Shown here: piece by piece, positions 1 through 7,023 of the stretch | Position numbering within the stretch: the first letter of the stretch is position 1 | Layout: each line of letters begins with the position of its first letter | NCBI GenBank assembly: GCA_017744515.1 | Contig: JAGIBF010000010.1 | Location: forward strand, 66,383 to 108,969 | Reading direction: 5' to 3' | Source of the DNA: Niastella sp. | Lineage (GTDB): Bacteria > Bacteroidota > Bacteroidia > Chitinophagales > Chitinophagaceae | DNA length: 42,587 nt | Made by a program: the position numbers and the translations under genes | The notes under the pieces: generated by a model | What the model was told of the DNA's origin: nothing | The model's database searches: none | What the model saw: the letters and a program-made list of their open reading frames with translations, nothing else

Positions 1-1790
1 GTATTGACGTTCTCCAATTCTGTTCTTACTCGTGGGTCTTTTTTGAAGGCGTCCACCTCTTCTATATTCAGGCGAATGCCACGGTTTTCATAGACCAACC
101 GCACTGTTTCCTTTATATGTCCAAGACCTCGCTGTGAAAGTATATCCAGTTTATCCAAGCCCATGTCTTCTGCGATGTGCATATCAATCTGCGTGGTAGG
201 AAAACCCTTTGGCGGGTAGAATGTAGCTGTATAAGTATGTATTGACTTTTCAGTGATCAGCATGCCACCTGCATGTATACTTATATGGCTGGGGCTATTG
301 TGAATAAAGGGGCTATAATAAAGGATTTTCCATATTACCTCATCTATTATGCCAAGCCCCAAAGGGGATTGCAACAAGCCGGCTACCTCTGGTTCAGAGA
401 GATTGTACTTACGGCCCAGCTTATTTATGATAGCTTCATAATTAACGGGCATATTTTGTGCATCATAATGGGCTACGCCTTTTTTGTAATCGTCCATGCT
501 GGCCGGCATCGATAGCAGTTTTTGCCAGGCGTTCCATCCATTTGCAGTAACAAACGGCAGTGCAGCAACACCTTCTATTTCAGATGCAGGCAGGCCAAAC
601 ACTTTGCCAAGCTCCCGTACTACTGCCCGCTCCTGAAAGGTAACAAAGGCACCCATGAGGGCTACGTATTGCTCTCCGTACCTTTTGAAAATATAATCTA
701 TGATCTCGTCCCGGTCGAGCCAGGAGAAGTCTATATCAAAATCAGGCGGTGAAGTCCTCTCCGGATTAAGAAAGCGCTCGAAATAGAGGTTCAGCTCCAG
801 TGGATCTACATCTGTAATTTTTAGACAATAGGCCACGATGCTGTTGGCACCACTACCCCGCCCTACATGATAAAAACTACGGCTCTTGGCATAGCGGATA
901 ATATCCCAGGTAATGAGAAAGTAAGCAGTGAAGCGGAGTTCATTAATAACCTTCAATTCATTTTCCACCCGCGCTATAGCCATCTTGTTTCTACCGTAGC
1001 GTTGTTGTAAGCCATCAATAGTAAGCTTACGGAGTAATTTTGCATCATTTTCTTCAGAAGTAGTAAAGTACTTTTTATTTTTTGGCGATTTTACGTCCAT
1101 CTCTATGTTGCAGTCATCGAGCAACTTCAGCGTATTGGTAATAATAGCCGGGTGGTCTTTAAAAACACGTATTATCTCGGTCTGGGAAAGAAAACGCTCA
1201 GATGGATCGCAGACCGCCTCCAGCAATAGCTTTGACTCGACTACGTTGTGGTGCATCGACCGCAGTAATCGGTGTACATAAAAACGATCATCATCCTGAA
1301 TGGTAACCGGCTGCCTGATCACCAGCTTATTGCGCTGCGCAGCAGGGATGCTGAATATCTTATTCACTTCTCCAGGCTTGACACCTATCAATTCATTCCG
1401 CTGTAAGGCATCGGGCGTTTTAGCCCCCAATGGATATATTATATAGCCATCACTGACATTGAAAAAGAAGGATGTAATTGATTCCGGAACCGGAAATGGT
1501 TTGTTTTCTCTGAGATAATGAGAGATAAATGAATTGATCCATTCGAAGCCTTTATTATTTGCGGCCAGCAGAATATATAATAGTTTGTCGCCGTTGCGTA
1601 TTTCTGCCCCTAAGACAGGTTTAATATTGTTTTCCTTGCATAAAGTATAGAACGGCCAGGCATCTGCCGTGCTATTGATATTGGTCAATGCCATGGCCGA
1701 TGCGTTTTGTTCCACCCCTTCTTTTACGAGCTGTTCAGTGCTGAAGGTTCCGTATTTGAGGCTAAAATATGTTTTGCAGTTCAGGTACAT
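1..1790 (-). CDS. dnaE: DNA polymerase III alpha subunit (DnaE-type), N-terminal 596 residues, cut by window start
   Basis: Replicative or translesion-type DNA polymerase of the C family. The open frame runs from the ATG at 1790 to base 1 without a stop, giving 596 residues; C-terminal parts lie outside the window. The palm motifs are clear: GRGSGANS near residue 300, PDFDIDF near 345 (two catalytic Asp), and KLDIL about 200 residues later (third Asp), after an HAGG motif. The PHP region at the N-terminus begins YLNCKTYFSLKYG, so the paired His ligands of the E. coli protein (HLRVHSDYS) are Tyr and Lys, and the usual ITD is LTN: metal binding, and so PHP exonuclease activity, is unlikely. Early placement of the palm motifs suggests a short DnaE of the kind found with DinB in Bacteroidota mutagenesis cassettes; that is inference, since the upstream partner is not seen here. 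Start chosen because a stop lies just upstream in frame. Confidence 0.93.
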   Translation of the reverse strand, partial: MYLNCKTYFSLKYGTFSTEQLVKEGVEQNASAMALTNINSTADAWPFYTLCKENNIKPVLGAEIRNGDKLLYILLAANNKGFEWINSFISHYLRENKPFPVPESITSFFFNVSDGYIIYPLGAKTPDALQRNELIGVKPGEVNKIFSIPAAQRNKLVIRQPVTIQDDDRFYVHRLLRSMHHNVVESKLLLEAVCDPSERFLSQTEIIRVFKDHPAIITNTLKLLDDCNIEMDVKSPKNKKYFTTSEENDAKLLRKLTIDGLQQRYGRNKMAIARVENELKVINELRFTAYFLITWDIIRYAKSRSFYHVGRGSGANSIVAYCLKITDVDPLELNLYFERFLNPERTSPPDFDIDFSWLDRDEIIDYIFKRYGEQYVALMGAFVTFQERAVVRELGKVFGLPASEIEGVAALPFVTANGWNAWQKLLSMPASMDDYKKGVAHYDAQNMPVNYEAIINKLGRKYNLSEPEVAGLLQSPLGLGIIDEVIWKILYYSPFIHNSPSHISIHAGGMLITEKSIHTYTATFYPPKGFPTTQIDMHIAEDMGLDKLDILSQRGLGHIKETVRLVYENRGIRLNIEEVDAFKKDPRVRTELENVN

Positions 1791-1939
1791 AATGATCAAT
1801 CTACTTTTTGGGCAATAACATGCTGGTAACCCTATTACTAAGGTTGTAACACAATGGAATGATTAAAATACTTGGGGAGTGTTGAAAACTGACGCCGTAA
1901 AACTACTAACTTTTTTAGCATTTTTTCAAGCATGAGCTT

Positions 1940-1947
1940 TACCTTTG
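1940..1947 (+). promoter_or_regulatory. Predicted Bacteroidota -7 box TACCTTTG
   Basis: TACCTTTG matches the TAnnTTTG consensus for the primary sigma factor of Bacteroidota. A T-run about 25 bases upstream stands where the -33 element would be but is not a clean TTTG. If used, it would give a leader of roughly 275 bases to the HTH gene at 2231, containing the 20-bp repeats. Prediction only. Confidence 0.4.
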
Positions 1948-2080
1948 TATCCACACAAACCTTCTATTCCGGTGCTCCCCCACTAAATAGGAAACGAACC
2001 TGGGCTTTTGAAAAGCAGACTGGCAAAGGATTACAAAGGAGTTCAGCGGTTGTCAAATCGTTGTATTCGGTTGGACGTTT

Positions 2081-2200
2081 CGCCATAAAAAAAGATGAAT
2101 CGCAATAAAAAAGAATGAAACGCCAGTAAAAAAGATGAACCGCATGCTGCGAGTTCATATTGCCAGAAAAAAAGACAATTCGTACTAATAAAGTATTTTT
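2081..2200 (+). repeat. 20-bp periodic repeat array upstream of HTH gene
   Basis: Three well-conserved units start at 2081, 2101 and 2121 (consensus CGCCATAAAAAAGATGAAAC, each with a CGC head and an A-tract). A degenerate fourth starts at 2141, and a fifth with the A-tract restored at 2161 (TGCCAGAAAAAAAGACAATT). The 20-base spacing is close to two helical turns, so the A-tracts are in phase and the DNA is probably bent. The array ends about 30 bases before the HTH start codon, so it may be an operator array or a leader element. Confidence 0.7.
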
Positions 2201-2230
2201 TTATTCTGTTACTTGCATAACCTAACGCCA

Positions 2231-2497
2231 ATGAACACGGATAATAGATATTCTGTAGTGAAAGATATTTATGCCGCAAAGAGGATTGAAGAATTTCATC
2301 AAATCTTTGACTACATTCCCAAGACTGTTGTTGCCGAAGACATTGGAACAAGTGCCAAACGCATAACCCGTTTGATCGAAGAGCCTCATACTTTTACGGG
2401 AGAAGAGATTTATCAGATGAGCCAGCTTTTCGGTATTCCACTGGACAAATTTTTTATGCTGCTTATGAAAAATTTCATTGAAAAAATGAAGCATTAA
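2231..2497 (+). CDS. Small helix-turn-helix-like protein, paralogue A
   Basis: 88-residue protein, probably a DNA-binding regulator. It is a clear paralogue of the protein at 2777: both start with an N-x-YSVVK segment, followed by F..IFD.I, a V-V/A-A-D-I/L-G helix like the recognition region of XRE-type folds, an E-P/S-P turn, then an FT/LT..-EI segment leading to a second helix ending FGIP. Members of this type are widespread small hypotheticals in Bacteroidota; the DNA-binding role is inferred from the predicted helical pattern. The ATG at 2231 is preferred over an in-frame TTG at 2213 because the paralogue aligns from there. The gene lies just downstream of the 20-bp repeat array and ends before a strong terminator. 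Confidence 0.75.
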   Translation: MNTDNRYSVVKDIYAAKRIEEFHQIFDYIPKTVVAEDIGTSAKRITRLIEEPHTFTGEEIYQMSQLFGIPLDKFFMLLMKNFIEKMKH

Positions 2498-2612
2498 TAG
2501 CAGGCTATAAAAGCAGTTTAATAATATTTACCATTGACCTATCCATTATTTAAGATCAAGAACCTTATGAGAAACCATGATAGATTATCGAAGGGTATTA
2601 GATAGATAGATC

Positions 2613-2642
2613 AAGCCGTCCGTTGATTTGCGGGCGGCTTTT
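2613..2642 (+). terminator. Rho-independent terminator after HTH paralogue A
   Basis: AGCCGTCCG pairs with CGGGCGGCT around a short loop and is followed by TTTT. It closes the 3' untranslated region of the gene ending at 2497, leaving a leader-like tail of about 115 bases that shares blocks with the tail of paralogue B. Confidence 0.75.
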
Positions 2643-2683
2643 ATAAACGTCCTCAAGCAGCTTTGACAATCGTAAGCGCAAAT

Positions 2684-2731
2684 ATTACAATAGTAAGTTT
2701 AAATATGACATTTGTAATACTTTGACTTACT
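2684..2731. promoter_or_regulatory. Two interleaved inverted repeats upstream of HTH paralogue B
   Basis: ATTACAA (2684-2690) pairs with TTGTAAT (2712-2718), and AGTAAGT (2692-2698) pairs with ACTTACT (2725-2731). The two dyads overlap and lie 45-95 bases before the start at 2777, with a TTTG at 2721-2724 that could be a -33 element. This is the expected position for an operator; the binding protein, perhaps one of the neighbouring HTH proteins, is a guess. Confidence 0.45.
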
Positions 2732-2776
2732 TATGTAACATTTCTTGTTTGGTGTACTTATTTTATTTTCGCGAAA

Positions 2777-3076
2777 ATGAGCAAGGCTAACCCGTATAGC
2801 GTAGTAAAAAAGTCGGTGGAGAAAGGCGTTATAGAAAAGCTGTCAGACTTATTTGATCATGTGGCGATATCGCGAGTTGCCGCAGACCTGGGAAAGAATC
2901 AGGGTCGAACGGAGGTTTTCTTCGATTCGCCTGAATACTTAACATACCGGGATATCAAGAAACTTGCGGAATTAATGGGAGTAGAAATTCTTATAGTCAT
3001 CTACCTTATAGAAAAGCAGATGGCGCATGTTCAGGATCAAAAGGAAGATAAAAGTAAATTCCAAAGCAATAATTAA
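2777..3076 (+). CDS. Small helix-turn-helix-like protein, paralogue B
   Basis: 99-residue paralogue of the protein at 2231. The shared framework is NPYSVVK at the N-terminus, LSDLFD.V, VAADLGKN in the first helical pair, a DSPEYLTYRDI turn and helix, and LAELMGVE. It differs by a longer charged, Gln- and Lys-rich tail (residues 83-99). The gene has its own dyad-containing upstream region and its own terminator, so it is a separate unit, not an operon with paralogue A. Tandem duplication with divergence is the simplest explanation. A DNA-binding role is inferred; no enzymatic motif is present. Confidence 0.75.
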   Translation: MSKANPYSVVKKSVEKGVIEKLSDLFDHVAISRVAADLGKNQGRTEVFFDSPEYLTYRDIKKLAELMGVEILIVIYLIEKQMAHVQDQKEDKSKFQSNN

Positions 3077-3171
3077 TACCATATTATAACCAGAGCCTAT
3101 CCTTACAAATCCAATCAAAGCATCATCATCCTGTGAGGAACCACAGAAAACGAATGATCGAAGAAAAGCAT

Positions 3172-3203
3172 AAGCTGCCCGTTTGTTAGCGGGTGGCTTT
3201 CCT
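3172..3203. terminator. Terminator between HTH paralogue B and the XRE gene
   Basis: AAGCTGCCCG pairs with GCGGGTGGCTTT (two G-U pairs) around a TTTGTTA loop, followed by a T-rich stretch on the plus strand. It sits two bases from the end of the minus-strand XRE gene, so it may serve both convergent genes. Confidence 0.65.
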
Positions 3204-3204
3204 T

Positions 3205-3456
3205 TCAATCTAAAGGTGGAAGGATATAAGTAAACTTTGTATCCAATCCTTTTGCAATCCTCAGGAGTTTTGTATACTCTACATCATAGCTCCCTTGTTC
3301 AATCTGTTCCAGGATACTGGCCTCGATTTTCGTTTTGGCAGCCAATTGAGGAATAGACATATTTTTATTCTTCCGTGTGTCGGCAATCGCTTCACCCAGC
3401 TCCCGCAAGGCTTTAGCTTTATTCACAAGTTCCATGGGTTGTTTTATAGAAATCAT
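3205..3456 (-). CDS. XRE-family transcriptional regulator
   Basis: 83-residue protein that is almost entirely one Cro/C1-type HTH domain: LGEAIADTRKNKNMSIPQLAAKTKI, then ASILEQIEQGSYDVEYTKLLRIAKGLD. The second helix (IPQLAAKT) and recognition helix (ASILEQIEQG) are typical of the family, and it ends with a short beta tail (FTYILPP). There is no toxin partner next to it on the same strand, so it looks like a stand-alone regulator. The first ATG at 3456 is used; an internal Met (MELVNK) is possible. A hairpin lies directly upstream and could be its own operator. Confidence 0.88.
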   Translation of the reverse strand: MISIKQPMELVNKAKALRELGEAIADTRKNKNMSIPQLAAKTKIEASILEQIEQGSYDVEYTKLLRIAKGLDTKFTYILPPLD

Positions 3457-3461
3457 TAAAA

Positions 3462-3489
3462 GGCCAGTAGGAAAGTCTTTTCCCTGGCC
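3462..3489 (-). promoter_or_regulatory. Hairpin/dyad just upstream of the XRE start
   Basis: GGCCAG (3462-3467) pairs with CTGGCC (3484-3489), and an inner GGAAA/TTTCC pair extends the dyad. It begins only six bases upstream of the start codon, so in the transcript it would shield the translation start, or in DNA it could bind the XRE dimer. Confidence 0.45.
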
Positions 3490-3667
3490 ATTACCATTAC
3501 CTATCCGGTGCTAAATATATTAGTTTTCTCATATTCTGCTTTATTTATATTTCATTTTCTTCAACTACATTGATTCTCAATGTTTAGTACTTCGGCGGTT
3601 CCCACCCGCCAAGCCGCTATATGGCAGGCACAACAATTGAGCACTTACTAAAAGGAGCATTAATAAT

Positions 3668-4768
3668 ATGAAAGCATCCATCAAGGCGTTGATAAAGAGG
3701 GGGGCAAAATCTTCTATGCCCAAGCGGGTAACCCCCATGCTGGCAACGCTCACCAAAGAACTGGTGGAAGATCAAGCTTATGTTTACGAGATAAAATGGG
3801 ATGGTTATAGAATAATGGCATTTTCTCAGAAAGGACGTATACGATTAGATTCCAGGGGCGGTAAAGATTATACAGCTCGATACCCTCCGGTTTTGAAAGC
3901 ACTGAAAGCTCTTAAACACGACGTGGTACTGGATGGTGAAATGGTGGTCCTTAATGATCAAGGCTTGCCGGATTTTGGTAAAGTGCAACTTTACAACGGA
4001 CACACCAGCCCTATATCCTACTACCTGTTTGATATTCTGTGGCTGGACGGGGTTGATCTATCAGGCCTACCGCTAACAGACAGAAAGGCAATTTTAAAGG
4101 AAATCATTGGCGACCGCGAAACCTTACGGATCAGTGAGGTTTTTGATGATGGAAAGGCTTTAATGCAGGTGGTTGCTGATAAAGGAATAGAAGGCGTCAT
4201 TGCTAAAAAACGTGACAGCCAATATCTGCCTGATGATCGAAGCAGGAATTGGTTAAAGACACCTATTAAGAAGAGACAGGAGTTTGTGATTGGTGGCTGG
4301 GCCGAGTCGGACAAATCACGCTCATTTAAGTCACTGCTTTTCGGGGCATATAATGAAGCTGGTGAATTTGAGTGGATTGGCAGAAGCGGGGGTGGTTACA
4401 AAGACAAAGAAATGCCTGGCATTTTAAAAAAGCTACAACAGCTTGAAATAAAAGACTCCCCTTTCGTCAATCCTGTATTGGATACCAAGGGAGCTGTTAC
4501 TCACTGGGTGAAACCGAAGTTAGTAGGCAATTTTGAATTTGCAGAATGGACAGCAACGGGCCGTATCCGTAAACCTGCTACCTTTTTAGGCTTTCGCATG
4601 GATAAAAAAGCTAATCAGGTAGTGCGGGAAGTTCCTGCTGAGCTCAAAATTGAAAATGCCCCAGAACAAATTAACCAGGAATTGGAAGATAAGCAAGCTA
4701 CCCCGACTAAAAAGCAGCAACCAAAACGCATTCCTGCTAAAAACAAAGCCAAAAAATCAAGAAGATAA
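3668..4768 (+). CDS. ligD: ATP-dependent DNA ligase (LigD ligase domain only)
   Basis: Seals nicks or double-strand breaks using ATP through a lysyl-AMP intermediate; the LigD ligase module acts with Ku in end joining. The 366 residues contain the nucleotidyltransferase core: motif I EIKWDGYR with the adenylated Lys43, LDGEMVVL, FDILWLDG, EGVIAKK and WLKTPIKK. An OB-fold follows (VIGGWAES, WIGRSGGGY, HWVKPKLVGNFEFAEWT). The polymerase and phosphoesterase domains of full LigD are absent, and no Ku gene is in the window. The C-terminal 30 residues are a Lys-, Gln- and Pro-rich basic tail. The start has a good AAAGGAG site at 3651-3657. It is followed after ten bases by the KTSC gene, so they are probably co-transcribed. 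Confidence 0.93.
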   Translation: MKASIKALIKRGAKSSMPKRVTPMLATLTKELVEDQAYVYEIKWDGYRIMAFSQKGRIRLDSRGGKDYTARYPPVLKALKALKHDVVLDGEMVVLNDQGLPDFGKVQLYNGHTSPISYYLFDILWLDGVDLSGLPLTDRKAILKEIIGDRETLRISEVFDDGKALMQVVADKGIEGVIAKKRDSQYLPDDRSRNWLKTPIKKRQEFVIGGWAESDKSRSFKSLLFGAYNEAGEFEWIGRSGGGYKDKEMPGILKKLQQLEIKDSPFVNPVLDTKGAVTHWVKPKLVGNFEFAEWTATGRIRKPATFLGFRMDKKANQVVREVPAELKIENAPEQINQELEDKQATPTKKQQPKRIPAKNKAKKSRR

Positions 4769-4778
4769 AGTTGAGGCT

Positions 4779-4976
4779 ATGCCATCGACAGTGATCGCAC
4801 ATATTGAGTATGATGTCAACCAGACATTACTTAGGATCCAATTTGTATCCGGGGCAGTATATGAATATCTGCAGGTGCCTGAGATTGTATATAATACAAT
4901 GAAGGGCTATCGTGAAAAGGGGGTGTTCCTAAATAAGTTCATTAAGGGGAAATACCCTTTCAAAAAAGTGGCATAG
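4779..4976 (+). CDS. KTSC-domain protein
   Basis: 65-residue protein consisting of one KTSC domain: S.VIAHIEYD near the N-terminus, LRIQFVSGAVYEYLQVPE in the middle, and a C-terminal FLNKFIKGKYPFKKV. The domain is a small beta-rich module, found alone or fused to lysyl-tRNA synthetases and other proteins; its biochemical role is not established. The internal ATG at 4779 is chosen because the frame upstream of it overlaps the ligase gene and has no homology to the domain. Ten bases separate it from the ligase stop and a strong terminator follows, so the two form a bicistronic unit. Confidence 0.85.
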   Translation: MPSTVIAHIEYDVNQTLLRIQFVSGAVYEYLQVPEIVYNTMKGYREKGVFLNKFIKGKYPFKKVA

Positions 4977-4988
4977 ACGCTGTATAAA

Positions 4989-5019
4989 AAAGCCCCCTGA
5001 CGGGGGCTTACAAATTTTT
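4989..5019 (+). terminator. Rho-independent terminator after ligase/KTSC unit
   Basis: AAGCCCCC and GGGGGCTT form a perfect GC-rich stem around a short loop, followed within a few bases by a T5 run. Confidence 0.85.
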
Positions 5020-5482
5020 GGACGAGATCTCTTAACCTGGCTTTCAGGGACATTGGATGCGGACATGGATTTTGGACAGCGATAGCATGTATGAGGCAGT
5101 TCAGGGTACGCGATTCAACGGGCCATTAATAAGATATTGGATAATTTGATAACAAGATGCAATCAAAGCTCATAGCATGTATCAACTATACTAAGCTACA
5201 CTTCCTATATCAATAAAACAATAGGAAATCTACGAAAGCAATTGCAGTTTTCCCTCTCCGGACAACGATCATTACAGTTCAAAACGCCGAGGTTATCTTT
5301 GTGTGCAGGGCCGGGATTGAGGGCAGGGTAATTGAAAAATTGTCATTCGTGACGCCAGTAAATGCCAGGTTTTCCATTTTTGGTGACAAGATGTAAGGGT
5401 GCATGATGTGCATCCCGATTGGCATATCCCTTGATGGGCAGAAATTAAAACAAGTAATCTGTTTTAAACCAAAGGAGGGTTT
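5020..5482. other. Intergenic region, no gene seen
   Basis: About 460 bases without a convincing coding frame. A small dyad, GGGTGCA and TGCATCCC, lies at about 5397-5416. The region ends in the ribosome-binding site AAAGGAGGG of the small ORF at 5483. It probably holds the promoter of the small-ORF/Hsp20 unit, but no consensus box was recognised. Confidence 0.5.
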
Positions 5483-5614
5483 ATGAAAATAAGGTTATTG
5501 GCGTACTCCCATATTTGGGCAACTTTGAAAAAATGGACGGGCGCCCTGACGAAGCGCTTACGTAAAGACGATAATAACGATGACATTTTCAATCATCCGT
5601 TTGCTATTTTTTAA
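5483..5614 (+). CDS. Small ORF (43 residues) preceding Hsp20
   Basis: Starts with ATG eight bases after a very good AAAGGAGGG ribosome-binding site, which is rare in this window. The product begins MKIRLLAYSHIWATLKKW, a basic amphipathic segment, continues with KRLRK, then an acidic stretch DDNNDD, and ends with FNHPFAIF. It stops 34 bases before the Hsp20 start, which also has a strong GGAGG, so the pair is probably one transcript. No homologue is recognised. It could be a real small protein of the stress operon or a leader peptide; a chance frame is less likely given the ribosome-binding site. Confidence 0.55.
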   Translation: MKIRLLAYSHIWATLKKWTGALTKRLRKDDNNDDIFNHPFAIF

Positions 5615-5648
5615 TGCTTATTGTTAACCAATAAAAAAGGAGGATACT

Positions 5649-6116
5649 ATGTCCGACATCATGAAAAAAGAGAACGGCCGCCAGCCGGCCAATTTTGGAA
5701 GTGTTGTTGATCAAATCTTCCAAAACAATTTAGCCCGTTTTTTCGATGACAGCATGTGGGGATTCAACGGCAACATTCATGGCGCGCGCATCCCGGTGAA
5801 CATCCGCGAAAACGATGGCAGTTTTGAATTGGAGCTCATTGCTCCGGGATTGCAGAAAGAGGACTTTACCGTACATGTGGCCGGCGACACGCTGACGGTT
5901 TCTTTCGAGCATAAGGAAGAACGCAGTGCTGCAGGGCAGGCAGAAAAGTGGATACAGCGGGAGTTCCGTACGCAATCGTTCAGCCGGAGCTTTCAGCTGA
6001 GCGATGCTGTAGAAGCGGCCAATATTTCGGCGCGTTATGAAAACGGGATCCTTTACCTGTCATTGCCTAAAAATGAACAATCCAAGCGTGTTTCGAAAAC
6101 TATCCACATCGCTTAG
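5649..6116 (+). CDS. Hsp20/alpha-crystallin family small heat shock protein
   Basis: ATP-independent chaperone that holds unfolding proteins as large oligomers in the cytoplasm. The 155 residues show a variable N-terminal arm (1-45), then the alpha-crystallin domain from IPVNIRENDGSFELELIAPGL through EFRTQSFSRSFQL to the family signature ENGILYLSLPK, and a short tail ending in the V-x-K-T-I-H-I segment that docks on neighbouring subunits. Length and order are normal for the IbpA-like class. The start is supported by AAAAAAGGAGG ten bases upstream. The gene follows the 43-residue ORF and ends before a strong terminator. Confidence 0.95.
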   Translation: MSDIMKKENGRQPANFGSVVDQIFQNNLARFFDDSMWGFNGNIHGARIPVNIRENDGSFELELIAPGLQKEDFTVHVAGDTLTVSFEHKEERSAAGQAEKWIQREFRTQSFSRSFQLSDAVEAANISARYENGILYLSLPKNEQSKRVSKTIHIA

Positions 6117-6142
6117 TTGTGTCGTATATGGTTGGTTTTACC

Positions 6143-6165
6143 GGGGAGGGCTACCTCCCCTTTTT
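6143..6165 (+). terminator. Rho-independent terminator after Hsp20
   Basis: GGGGAGG and CCTCCCC form a perfect seven-pair stem around a GCTA loop and are followed by T5. Confidence 0.88.
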
Positions 6166-6219
6166 ATTTCACGGCCATGCTGCATGCTTATGCCGGTTGA
6201 GCGATCGGGATTTAATGAA

Positions 6220-6246
6220 GAAGCCGTCCCTGTAAGAGACGGCTTC
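6220..6246 (-). terminator. Hairpin terminating the RRM gene
   Basis: GAAGCCGTC (6220-6228) pairs perfectly with GACGGCTTC (6238-6246). It lies about 20 bases past the stop of the minus-strand RRM gene. The T-run after it on that strand is weak (TTCATTAAAT), so efficiency is uncertain. Confidence 0.6.
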
Positions 6247-6268
6247 CTGATTTTACAAGACAAATATA

Positions 6269-6604
6269 TTAATACCTGTTCTTATTGTAACTTCTGCTGT
6301 TGTTGAAGCCACCATCTCCACCACTGTTGTTGCGGAAAGAGCTGCCACCACGTGGCCTGTCTTCTTTGGGTTTGGCTTCGATCACTTTAATGGTTCTGCC
6401 TTCTACCGTGGCGCCGTCCAGTTCTGCAATTGCTTTTTTGGCTGCAGTATCGTCGGCCATTTCAACAAATCCAAAGCCACGTGATCTACCGGTTTCCCTG
6501 TCGTTGATCACTTTGGCTGAAGTTATTTCTCCATAGGGCGCAAAGAAATCCTGTAAGTCTTCATCCTGAACGTTGAAGCTTAAGTTTGAAACATAAATGT
6601 TCAT
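6269..6604 (-). CDS. RRM-domain RNA-binding protein
   Basis: 111-residue cytoplasmic single-stranded RNA-binding protein of the small bacterial RRM class found in Bacteroidota and cyanobacteria, often induced by cold. RNP2 (IYVSNL, residues 3-8) and RNP1 (RGFGFVEM, 42-49) carry the aromatic residues that stack on bases. After the domain (to about residue 80) comes a Gly-, Arg- and Asn-rich tail with RGG-like elements that ends SYNKNRY, typical of this class. The ATG at 6604 is preferred because the domain starts directly at MNIYVSNL; an upstream in-frame start would add 13 unrelated residues. It is convergent with Hsp20. Its long upstream region may hold a temperature-responsive leader, which is inference. 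Confidence 0.95.
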   Translation of the reverse strand: MNIYVSNLSFNVQDEDLQDFFAPYGEITSAKVINDRETGRSRGFGFVEMADDTAAKKAIAELDGATVEGRTIKVIEAKPKEDRPRGGSSFRNNSGGDGGFNNSRSYNKNRY

Positions 6605-7023
6605 TACTAAAATGTTTGATTTAAAAAATAACTGAGGAAGCAAGGAGTAAATAACTAATTAAAAGTGCAGATTGCTTAGCAGATAATTAACGATTACTGA
6701 TGCAAGACTCAAATAAGGATGTAAGGTACGCTATTTATTGCACGCCACCAACTTTCCGAAAGAAATAACCCGCAGGCGCCCTGGCCGGAGCAATGACCAA
6801 ACATTATTTTGAAATCCTGATCTTATACCTATCTTTATCGCGCCTCATCATTACTGCAACGGGGTTCCTGATTGCCTCAGCCATTTTCCAGCCGTTGCAG
6901 TTCGTCAAAAGTTACCTTTCATTTTATCAGATGGCCGGTATTTTACCAGCCAGGACAAAGTTATCTGTCAGCTTAAGGTTATTAGTAAATTTTTAACACA
7001 TTACCTGTTTAAAATTTTTAACT
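6605..7023. other. Intergenic region between the divergent RRM gene and the 85-residue gene
   Basis: About 420 bases holding the leader and promoter of the RRM gene (minus) and of the gene at 7024 (plus). A plus-strand frame at 6793-6996 is open, but its product has no recognisable features and is treated as chance. No promoter box could be assigned with confidence. Confidence 0.5.

Noticed and set aside
2081..2200. Possible CRISPR array at the 20-bp repeats
   Set aside because: Units are too short, degenerate and without spacers.
6793..6996. 67-residue plus-strand frame between the RRM gene and the 85-residue gene
   Set aside because: No ribosome-binding site, no recognisable pattern, and position inside a divergent promoter region.
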